Below are positions 38,001-50,000 of a DNA stretch of 64,000 bases, piece by piece. Location of the stretch: positions 434,001 through 498,000 of the forward strand of contig VWYX01000396.1 in the NCBI GenBank assembly GCA_013396525.1, in the 5' to 3' direction. How positions within the stretch are numbered: position 1 is the first letter of the stretch; each line of letters starts with the position of its first letter. Below the pieces are notes generated by a model. It saw nothing but the letters and a program-made list of their open reading frames with translations. It was not told the origin of the DNA and searched no databases. Made by a program: the position numbers and the translations under genes. The DNA is from Chaetorhynchus papuensis (taxonomy: Eukaryota > Chordata > Aves > Passeriformes > Rhipiduridae).

Positions 38001-41000
38001 CAAAGTTTATGAGGCTTCTACAGCAAGGAAGAGAGCTCAGGAGATTTGGATTTAAATCTGTGCCAGCCACCATTTAGTAACAGCTTGGTTCCTGGGCAAA
38101 CACTTGTGGCTGGACCTGATACCTTTAGTTAATGTCTGCAGGCATGAGCTCAAGGAGTAACTATTACTGTTTAGCAATCACAGATCCTTGCTGAGCCAAC
38201 AAAAGGCAGGGTAAATAACCAGCTCGTTACACGTGCTTTGAATTGACTAGGTAAAAGGTCATGACCTCATGATCCAAATGATAAAACTTTCTGCACTTAA
38301 GGGGAAGAAATTTTGTTGGCAGAAGCGTGAGCGTGTGGAAAAAGCCTGGAATTCAATCCTGCAATTGACTAATAGCCTGTGTTATTCCTATAGAATAGTT
38401 CTGTATATCCAAGGGGCAGATCACACTTACAGAATGCTGAAAATAGCAATTGTCGTCAGGTGTACTGTGACTTCATGCATGGAGGTATAAATACAATTGT
38501 GTTCCTTTCTAATTTAGGTGACTGGAACTATTGATTTAGAAAATCCAGCTAATCCAGGTGTTGAAGTTTATACTTTGACTGTCAGGGTGCAAGATATTGC
38601 CCATCCTAACTACTCAAGCAAGTATCCCTTTTACATTTCTTTTCATAGTTTTCTGTGCTGTAACAGCATGGAGAGAGGAATACCATATGTATTTTGAATA
38701 TATGCATGAGAAAATTTCACAGCCATACTTAACTATGATTTAATCTTCTGTTATATTTCCAGATATCATCTACATTTACATCAGGATAAAGCCAGTGAAT
38801 GAATTTTTTCCAGTCTTCAGTAATTTATCTTATGTATTTAGTGTTTCAGAGATTACTAAAGGTACAGTAAGTAGCACCTAAATGATAGAAATAATGTTGT
38901 CATTTTGTTAAGTGCCTTTTTGCTCTAAATGAATTTTCGTATATGTAAATGAGGCAAATGGCTCAAAGTTCCAGTTCAGCTAGGGTCTCACCATACAACC
39001 ACCTACTACCCTTAAATAGACTAAACTGGCAAAAACTCCAGTTGTACAGATGGAAGCTGAGACACAGACAAATTCAGCAATTGCACAAGAAATCTGTGAC
39101 AGTGCCAGGAACTGAACTCAGATGCCTTGTTTAAGACTGTCTTTCTGCTCTTGCTAAATTAGCCTTTTGGAGGGACTGTGGTAGTGCAAAGAAACCTTTA
39201 TAGACTGATACAGACAAGTGAGGACTCCCTTGGCCCAGGCACAGAGCACTTCTTCTGAGGTTCTCTACAGACTCTTGTGTTTTGGTATTTACTGCTAGCA
39301 GCCCATGCACAGGGCAGCCGTAGCACACCACAATGAAATAGTGCTTCTCACACCATTGCTTTAATTGTCTTGGGTGAAAAACACTAAACCAAATCTTTAG
39401 CTCAGTTTCATCTGTACCTCCTGTTACTTTAAATGTTAATGAAATATGGATTTTCTGTCTCTCAGTTGGATCTACCATTGGAAGAGTGCAGGCCACAGAC
39501 AAGGACTGGCCACCCAATGCCATCACTTACTCCATTGTGGCTGGAGCAGGTACCAGGGATTACACAAATATCTTCTGGATCAGCCCAACGAAAGGAGATG
39601 TGAGGATTTTAGCTAGGTTAGATTACGAAACAACTCAGAAACATATTTTCATAGTACAGGCCTCAGACCAAGAGAAGTCTACAACTGCATCAGTGAGTAA
39701 ATCCACTCTACTTCTTCCCCTTTATCTACATCTTTCTCTCTTCTTCCTGGCAAGAACAGTAAGACATTGGACAAAGCACTTTGGTCTGTAAAAGGCAAGT
39801 CCAACCCTCCCCAGTCATATATTACTCAGATGAAAGAGGTCTTTTTCACTCAGTGTTGGTTTATTTCTTACAAAAAGGATAAAATAATATTTTAATATTT
39901 TTAACTGTGGTGTTTGCTTCTCAGACTTTTTTCTCATTTTACCTTGGCAGTGAAATTGTTTTTTGTGCCCTAGACAATTTAAGTTACCCTTTATGGCCAC
40001 AGAGGTACTAGAAAATAGAAAAGGGACAGAGTCTTGAAACCAGGTAGCCCAGCCCAGTTGTAGCCATGTTTAGTGGCAAATCCTTTTTGGAACCTGTGTA
40101 GTGTCCCTTGGCTCTCAAACATACTTTTGATTATGTTTGTGGGGTTTTTTTCCCTGCAAAGTGTCCATGTGAGAATTGTGTTGCAGTGCATCAGAGTTGT
40201 GTTTTCATGGAATGGTACAGAGAGGATGTGGATGGGAGGAGGGCTTGAGCAGCCTCTTGTGTTAATGTCAGAGGGCCAGCCCAGTCGATCTGTGTCTTCT
40301 TGGCCTGCTGGAGTTGTGCCTTGCCCTGACCCTGATCTACTTTTTCCCTGATGGTGCTATCTGGCAAGAGCTAAGACCATGCCACGTACCAAGATAACTT
40401 TAAACAGCAGGGTTGTGCTTAGGTTTGCTGCCCAGACCTATTTTATTCAGGAGAAAAAGTACAGATGTTATATCCACAAAGGTATTTTATAGTAACTTCT
40501 TTCAAACAATCCCAGTGTCCTTCACAGACAGACTCACTTTTAATTCTTTTCACATTTTCTCCCTCATGACTGCTTTACATTTGATTTTTGCACATCTCTT
40601 GGGGTGACACAGGTACTAGACTTGCTTTCTATTCCAGCCAAGCACCACCCATAGAGTTGCTAGCTAGGAGGTGTTTAATCTCTTTATCCTGTGTAATGCT
40701 TCAAGGTGATGATTAATGACAATTTAGCATCAGAAGCTTTTAACAATGTCAAGCTTGTCTATTGCCTGACTAACAGACATTAGAAGAAAGAACTTTAAGA
40801 AGGGTAATTTTTTCTTTTCGCTAGCTAATCCCAGATGACATCAAACTCATCTGGTGCTACTCTGGGTGCTCTCAGCCATGCAGGAGGCCATTACCAGCAT
40901 TTCTCTCTCACTGGGAACAGTCTATAAACACTCTTCCTTCCATGGATCATGCTCTGAATGGTTATTAAGTATGTTAAGAAGCCTAACTAATGATTGTGAA

Positions 41001-44000
41001 GCAAATCGAGAGTTTTGGAAGGGAGTTTAATGATTACATGGTACTATTATTATTTCTCATTTTAACAATAACACAATTCAGGTTATTCAGACATATCAGC
41101 TTGAAAACACCTCACTTTTGGAAGATGGCTCAGGTTAAGGAACCTGATCCCAGAAGAGTGCTGATCACAAGAATTGAAGGACAAATGATCACAGACATTT
41201 TCTGGCAGGAATTAGGTTGGAAGGGGACTTCAGTGCTCTTCAACAGCTGTTGATCAAAAGAACCAAATGGACCAAGCCAAACAGTTTCTGAAATGAATAA
41301 AATTCTGTCTCAGCACATTGAAACAGCTTCAGCTTGCTATTCCTCTTTTCTTCCAGGTAACTGTGAATGTTTTGGAAGTAAATGATGAAGAACCAGTTTG
41401 TTCACCTAATTTCTTCTCACTTCAAATCCCAGTCAGCTTAGCTGTTGGGACCAATATTAATGGCTTCAGGATTGAATGCCAAGATCGTGATTCTGATCCC
41501 AGGTCTTTCCGCTACTTCATTAATGAAGGTACTGTGTCACGGTGTGGGAGCAGTGAAAAAAAATAGTGAATGCTGGTGCTTCACTTACATTTATAAACAA
41601 AAATCTAACATAGTTTGTGTGCTACTTTTCAAGGTGAGCTAGCTGTGATCTACAAATTCTGCACATCATTACGTTACTGCATTCTCCACAAGCTGGCTAC
41701 TGGTGCTACTGGTACTAGCAGCTAGAACCACTCCCTTGCAAGGCTGGATTGCCTGCACATTAATTAATAGACTATTAATTACACAGTTGAAAAGAACTTC
41801 AGAAGAATGAGCTGGAATGGTGTGCAGTGTCAAATTTCTCTTCCAATTACAGCTGAGTAAATCTTGAGAAATGATGGAAAGTTCTGTTACTCTGCATATC
41901 TCACCTCTAGATGCTGGTGCAAACAACTGCTCGAACCTGCATGTCGTAGGTCCATGCTGTATGCAAAACCCCCTCATTTTAAGAATCCTTGTTTGAATTT
42001 CATGATCAGCTGCATCCACTTGGAAAACTGCAGTGGTATGGGATGACACTCAGCTTCACAAAAATGGGAATGCACTGTCTTGGGGCAATTCCTTCTTTTG
42101 TTGCTGAGGTGACTGCTGTGAAGAATGGAGCAGAATATCCAGGAGTCTGTAAAAAGCTGTGACCGTCAAGAGAGAATCTCTGTCCTATTGCAGCCCCTTG
42201 ATGCCACAGAAGGAACTCTGCAGACATAGTATTGACACATGAATCCATACAATGTCTGTGTTGGTAAATCAGAGTCTGACCAGAGTGGTGTCCTGGTGCT
42301 ACAGACCTGAGCTGTGTCATGACTGGCCTCTGAGCCACAGAGCAGCTCATGGCTGTAAAATTGGTTCTGTAAAATAGGCATGGCCTTCAAGGTCAAGCCC
42401 ACCTGCAGCCCAGGCCAGGAGCAGCTCTCCAGCTACAATGGCCAGAAAGCAAGGGGTCGGAGTCAGTATTTCTGAACTCTCCTCCCTGGCCCATGCTGCT
42501 GACAAAGCACTGGAGGCAGCCAATGTCACTGAGTCATGAACTCTCTTCTGGGGGACCTGTTCAAATGCCACTGCCTCTGGGCAGATGGAGAAGCCATGGA
42601 GAGGGGCTGGAGCGACACTCCAGGGACACCCCAGTAGCAGAATGAGCCCTGCAACAGTGCAGGGTCCTCACCCCAGCTGGGTATTGTTGGGTGCTCCCCA
42701 GGCTGTAAGTTCAGGTCATTTAGGTGACCTCTTGTGGGCCCTATGGCTCTGAAGTGTTTCCACAGCCTCCTCTCTGCTATGTCCCCATAGAGGGTCTTAT
42801 TCTATATTGTAATGCTTTTATGACTGTATTGTTTTAAATTATTTTATATGGTACAAGGAAGCCCAAGGAGCCCTTCTTGTCATTGACATTTCACCACTCC
42901 TCACCACTTGTTACACACATTTACTTTAATGTGGAATTAAAGCAAATTTTTTTGCATATTGGTGTTACCTTTTTGCAGGCAATGAGAATGGTCATTTCAT
43001 CTTTTCACCAAGTGCTGGCTCCAACACATCCCGTCTGATTCTCGCATCAAGGTTTGACTATGAGAGTGGACTTGATACAAACTGGATTTACAGTCTGCAC
43101 GTCCACATAACAGACGACAATTTAATATCTGCCAGGGACAAAACTGCACGCTTAACTAAAACTGGAACAGTGACTTTAAGCATCAGAGTTATCCCAAACC
43201 CAACTACTGCAACTACCACTACAGTAAGTTCACTAAAACTTATGTCAAGTTCTGCATTTGTTTTATGCACTAATCTCCACAGGAGTGAAGAAAAGAGGAT
43301 AGATGTATGCAAAAGGAAAGCAAAAACCTAGAGTGCATCTAGTCCTGGGAGGTTCTGAGCCCGGTGCTCTTACGATGGAGCCAGAGGTGGTTGATTTGCT
43401 TGGTGTCATGAAGGATTAGTCCCAGGTACAGAGTCATAACATGTGTTTTGTATTTCAGTTTCTAAAACAAAAAGGGCAGGAAGCCAAAGGACCGGGCACG
43501 CTGCCATTACCATGCAACTGGAAAGTTAAAGATTTTGGCAGCTTTATTAATAAGGAAAGAGCAGGGATTAACCTTTGCCTGAAACCTTAAAATTACCTCA
43601 TGCATTTTGCACTACCTCTTTTTTTATTCATAGCTATTCACTCCCCCAGCTGCCTTGCAGTTCTGTGTGCTTCTTTATCATTGGAGCACATTAATCTGTG
43701 GCTACCAAAGTTGAAAGAGACAACAACAACAACAAGAAGAAATCCTCATCACTTGAAAGGTTCCTTTTCCCATCGCTGAGGTCACTGTGGTGTAAAACTT
43801 GGAGCAGTGTGTCAAGAACTGAAGCAGTTGTGCACAGCCTCAGAGTGTCGCTGAGTTTTCAGCAGGTTTCAGACAGCAAATCCAGAGGGGTAGGATGGGC
43901 CTTTCCTGAGCTCCCTGCCCATATGGTGGTCCATAGCTGAGCTGAGGAAGCCTGCACAACTTTTGGCAGCCCGAGTGGGATCTAACCTTGCACAGCCTGT

Positions 44001-47000
44001 GGAGCTGTGGACCTGTGTCCCAGCAATACAGTTCACTTCTCTGCACAGCCATCCCAGTTGAACTCTGGCTTACCAGTTTAATTTTGAAGCTGATTTCCAT
44101 CAGGCTGGTGCAGGGTGTGAGGAGAGCTTGCTTTTGTTTTGCCTGTAGGTGTGACACAGCCTCAGGGTACAGACCACTCTGTCCCTATCCTTGTAGCAAT
44201 CACCCCTTCATGCCTTGCTGCACCATCTTCTATCATGCAGAGTCCATCCCTGCCTGCCTGCAGATGGCATTACCCTTTTCTCTCTTGCATGCAGGAATGA
44301 AAATATGAGTTTCCAAGTGAAGTAGTAAAAGAGCCCTTTGCTGTAAAATGGTCTGGATTTTCTAGAGGTTACTGGTAACTGAGCCAGAATCAAAGGATAC
44401 TGCAAACAGCACATGCAAGTCTGGTTGCTTTGCTATGAAAATGCTTATATCCAAATTTTCAGACTGATTAATAACCCTGTTATTATCTAATATGCTTTTG
44501 GGAAGGAATAAATGATTTTTTCACTGCCTTTTACTCCCCCTACTTGATGTGGAAATGAAAAGTTAAGCTGAATAAACTTATTCTGTATTTCTTTCCCGTG
44601 CTTTACCGCAAATACAAACAGTCTCAATTGCATACCACAGCTTTAAATCTGTTTCTCTAGAGATATCAGCCTTCCACTTTCAGGCTATTTTCCAGAAGAA
44701 CACTTCCATTACAGTAAGTTCTCCCATCACTACTCTTTACATATGTTGACCGACTCGATGAGTCAGATACTGGAAAGCTGGTAGTGTAGAAAAGAAGCCC
44801 CATCACAAAAAGTCACTTGTGACTTTAGTCCAAATGAGGATAAAGTGGTGGTGGTGATACTATTTGAGAGTTTCTCTAAGGATTGGATGTATCTTTTTTT
44901 GACAAGACTAAATAGGTTATTTCAAAATTATCCTGAAACTGGAAAGAGATACCCTGCTCAGTTTCCTACTCAATGTGATTACAAATGTCTTACAGAAAAT
45001 TAAATAAAATCTTCACTAGATGATCAAAACTAATAGTACCACACTAGGTAATGAACCAGGTAGAGCAAATGAGTAATGTCTGAAATGTGTGAGGGTAGTT
45101 TCGTGATGGGACCTTAATGAATGAGTTGCTAGCACCAAGTGATGTGCCAGCTCAGAGATGTGTCTCCTGACACTCAGGAAGAAGTGGGAGATTGCAACTG
45201 CTCAGGAAGTGTGGTTTTCCCTTCTGGAACTGGGTAAAAAGAAGGAGTTTCATTTCTTTTTATACAATAACCCAGTTCCTTAGGGTTCAACTCCTCTTAC
45301 GGAGCAGGCTGGCTGATCACTGCAGTGAAGATGACCTACTTCCAGTTTTGCTTCAGGTAACAAGAGAGCATTATCTTAGTAATGGCAGTATTCCCTGAAC
45401 TTGCCCACCCTCCAACAGTGTGCTTACAGGCTGCCTCTCAGGTGTTTAAACTTCTCCACGACATGCTTGTGTTAATATAAGATATTGAAACATGATCTGG
45501 AACCTCCCCTTTGCCTTGTGGGTGGGCTCTGTTTCACCTGCCTTTGGTTGCCCCAGGAGTTCAGTGGTCCATCCCAGAAGCTCAGTGGTCCATCCCAGCC
45601 ATCCGAGCTGCCTTGGCAGTCAGCAGGCAGGCACATGGGATGAATCACTGTCTCCCTCCATCTCCCTCTGCCCATCGCCTGCAGAGCCCCGGGGCAAGCT
45701 CGGGCCGGGTGCCTCAGTGCAGAACTTCAGCCAGATGAAAGGTGCTGTTGGTGTCAGTACACAGCCTTGAGGAACTCTTCCTGTCTTGTTTTAAAAGCCT
45801 GGCTTCACTGTTGTGACAAAAAGGGAAAACCTGTACTCTCCGTCGGCGTGGTACGTGCCATTCGTCATCACCCTCGGCAGTTCGCTGCTCCTCGGGCTGC
45901 TGGGCTACCTGGGGCTCCTGCTGCTGACGCGGCTCCGCAGCCGCTGCTGCCCCCCGGCAGGGAGAGCGCACCGAACGCCTCTGTGAGTGCTCTTACATGT
46001 CACACTGGGGAAATCCCCAGCTGCACCTGGCAATGACAGAAATCAGGCCTTTCAGCCGTGATGATATCGATGATTTAAATCTTTTATAGCGGCATGCCCT
46101 GTGCTGCAGTAAATGCTAATACAAGCTGCAGTGATATTTGGTGTCAATCATATGAAATCAAGGAAACGTGTCCATGGCATTTTTTTTTTTTTTTTCATGG
46201 GTTTAGTAACATTAGCGTTAGCAGAAGGTGGAAGTGGAGCTAGCAATTATGACCTCTAAAGGCAGCTATGCTCATGAGGCTCAGTCAGAGCCTGTGCCAG
46301 ACTCTGCTGACCACAAATATTTTGGTTTGTATTTGACCCCCACTCCAAGGGAGCTCCCATCTAGGTAGTTACTGGATGCATTTTCCTCCCTCTCAGCTAC
46401 AGATCCCAGTGTTCCTTGCAAATACTGGTTCTCATGCCAAATTCGTTGTTCTGGCAAAACTTCTGCTGATTTCCTGGAGTTTTACCCAGGTCAGTTCCAA
46501 GGCTCTGGCCCATAAAGCTTCACAGTACCTCTAAGTGCTCGTGCTTGGCAAAAGGCATGGAAGCACCTGGGACCAGCTCTGAGTCATTGTGGGAAGTGCA
46601 GAGATCCCTGCTGGCTGCCTTCTCAGTGGGCTGGAGCCAGGCTGCCTCTAAATTGACTTTGTACTTCACAAAACAAAGATAAGCAGTCCTTTAAGTGGCT
46701 GTGATTAAAAAAAAAAAAAAAGGATTTCTGTAAGTATTCTCAGGATCTGGACATCAGTTTAGAAGTTAGATTAAATGTAAAGAGGTACTATATGACTGTG
46801 ACTATAGTTCAAATTGTGTGTGCAAGGCATTTAGCAGCTTGTGATAAAAATGACAAATGAATCTAAGATACTGCTATTATTTATTAATTGGGGAAATTAT
46901 TTATTGGGGGCTGGGCTCTCCCATTAAAAAGCAATTTCTGTGTTTTCAAAAACATTTACAACCTTTCAAATATTTTAAAAGGTATTCTCTGAGCACTTCA

Positions 47001-50000
47001 GATCCAAAAAATTGACCTTCCTTCAAGGATGGAACAAAATGACAATATCTGAACATATATTTTTCCAGGTTATATAAATCCATTATGCTATCATCAATAA
47101 GACTTTTTTATTTTAATAGCATTCCTTCTTGAAGAACTGTCAGAGCAATGCTCAGGGCTGTTTTCTTGTTTGAGAGCAGCATTAAATGATCCAGGCTTTC
47201 TGTGAAAGCAAAACTAGAAACGAAACAAATCAAGCAAATCTCAGAATTCAAGGAAACACATCCTTCTTGCCAAGTGAAAGAGAACAAAAATCATGTTTTG
47301 TTTTTTTTTTTGTGTAGGCAAAACTATGACATTTGTTAACTACAATCTTAATCTTCTTTTCATTACAGGATAAACGCTCCAGGTGTGTACCTCTTTTCTA
47401 TATTTTAATGCTTCAAAACAAGACCTTGTTTACGATTCAGTGTAAAATATGGAAATTAATTTCTAGGTATAAATTTGAAACAGTAGAAGGGTACTGAGAT
47501 TAGATAATCCTGGCCAATTATGTGAGTCCTGACAAAGTGATTTCATGGCCCTTTTAGTATTCAAATCTATCAACTATTAGGCAAAACCTAAGAAGAATTA
47601 CTGTATTTTTCACACAAAATTTATATACTATCTGTTAAAAAATAATCCCATCCATCTATAGCACCTTCAAGTACCTTCTCCACTCTAATTCCGTGTTCTC
47701 TGATCCCTTCATTTGTTCCCTTGACACCATTACTTCATGTACATGAAGATTTATTTTGAAGTATTGGTCCTTTTAAAGGGGTTTGTATAACTCAGCAGGG
47801 AGATAAATTGCACATGGAAAAGCATGGTTTTTTTAAGCAGTCTTGTTCCTTTTAGTCCCAGTACATATCTGCTAGAAAGCATTGCTCATATGGGCTCAGT
47901 AGGACCCTGGTTTTGTAATTCCCCTTTCCTCAGTCAGTGTCTCCCAACTGGAAAAAACACAGGACTAACAAACCCCACAAAATAAGCTGTTCTCTTGGTT
48001 GCCCAATTTGAGACATTTCAGTGTTGGCTGGTTTCCAAAAAATGATTTCTTTTTGCTTTCTGAAAAACTGGTTCCCAAATGCTGAGCAGCAAAGGCCAGA
48101 CAGGACAGGTTTCCCATCAATGCTCAGGTTGAGATCCACATGCAGCACCTCAGAGTTTTGCACACCTGGCTGCAAAGCACATTTGTGGCCAGGCACAGTT
48201 CTCCAAAGAAAGGCCATTAAACAAATTGGCAAGGAGTGAGCAAGAAGAAATCATAGCAAGTAGTTGGGTATCATCCACAAATCCGTGCTGTTGAGATGCC
48301 CATGGCACTTCTGCTGTGTTTGTTTGCATGTGGGATGAGTTAATAGTGTGGCTAATTCACACACAACCAAACTGTTCTTCAGTCTGAATTTTACTTGACT
48401 GAAAATGCAGCTGTTCCATGTTCTGTCTCCAAGCTGATATTTGACACAAGCTTTGCAACTACAAACATTCATGGAAAACAATAATCTACATTTCTATTTC
48501 AGATATTCCCAAAGGTGAATTTCTGTATTTTTTGTATTATTTAGAAAGGGAAATTTGTTTAATAAAACACTGTTATTCATTCATTACTGACTTTTCAAGG
48601 CTAGACTTTTGATTAGTCACTGGCAATTGTGGATTGTCACTCAGCATTTGTAAAGAAGCAAGGCTCATTTAAGATGTCTCAGCATTTGAGTAGCAAGAAT
48701 GTCTATTTCTTTGAGGAAGTCTTGGCTTTAGTGTCTATAGTCACCATCAGAAAATTCTGGTTATTAACTACGTGCATTTTCCTTTCTGTAGAAAAGAAGA
48801 AGCCTAAGAAAGAAGTGGTTGTGGTAAGTGCTGCTGGCCTCAAAACAAACCCCAGTTTTGTCAGCCCCATCATGCAATACGATCATAGGACCCTTTCTAT
48901 GAAAGGTGTCTGTTTTCCAAAGAGAATATAAAAATGATAGGCAAGGAAGAAAGGATTGACCTCAAGTGCAAAACATTTCATTGCCCCCCAGAGGGGCCTC
49001 TGTGTTTGGAAGCCACACGGGGTGTGAGGGGTGCTCACCTGCACTGGGGCCCCTCTGCTTCCAAGTGCCAAAATGCTGTACTTGGGAGGCCAGACAGGCT
49101 GTGCCCACAACAGTGCCAGGGAGACTCACTGCAGAGCTGGGATGACAAGTGCCCCAGCTTCACCGATGGCAGTGGTGCACTGCTGAGACACCACTGACCT
49201 GTGCAGCCAACTCTGACCCACCTGGGTGCAACCAGTAGGGTGTGCCAGCATACCCAAGCTGTAAAGAGTTTGGCCTTGACAAGCTGTTTGCAGCAAAACA
49301 TCGTAGATGTTTCCACTGTTGGAGATGTTTCTTTGCTCTTGGATATCAGGGCTCCTTCCTTTTCATAGACATTATTGCATAAAGGCTGTAATACTCTCAG
49401 GCACGTGGTGTGATTCCTGGAGTGGTCCTTTGCAGGTCCAGGAGCTAGGCTTTGATGATCCTTGTGGGTCCCTTCCAATTCAGGATATTCTGTGAATCTA
49501 TGCAGGGCACTTTGATTAGTGAACTCCCTCTCCCCAAGTTTTTCAGAGAAGGGATTCCCAAGCCTACTCTGGGTAGAGGAGACCCTCTTGTGGTTACACA
49601 CATGGAGACATTTAGCGTGTTTTATTAATTCTCCTTTGAACATTTAGTGGCGAAACCCTACACCACAAATGGCTCTTGTTGCCAGTTTAGATTAAACCCA
49701 TCCTAAAGGAATGCAATATACAAGTCATACAAATCCACCTCCATTTACAAAGGTCACCATTTCCAAGCCACTGCTCCTCCTTCTGACTTCACTAATTCAC
49801 AAGTTTCATTTCACATTTTGTGTTTCTTCACAGACAATGACAAAGCTAAACACTGTCTTTGATGGAGAAGCCAGAGACCCAGGTAATAAAAAGCAATTAA
49901 CAGGGAATATGAATATTAGGCTGGAAACAAACGGGATTAGTTGATTTAAATATGGTTCGGCATTGGTTTTTCATGTTTCAGGTTAGCTGTTTCCAAGGAG

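Noticed and set aside
38622..38762. A plain GT-AG form of intron 10 using the GT at 38,622
   Set aside because: Shifts the frame of exon 11 into an early stop; the GC donor restores both frame and human length.
41205..41250. Possible antisense CR1 tail (TTAGGTTGGAAGGGGACTTC)
   Set aside because: Only about 20 bases resemble CR1, and the sequence either side does not continue the element.
49035..49643. 202-codon open frame on the minus strand in CDHR3 intron 18
   Set aside because: Overlaps a CR1 tail and intron sequence, with no recognisable protein features.
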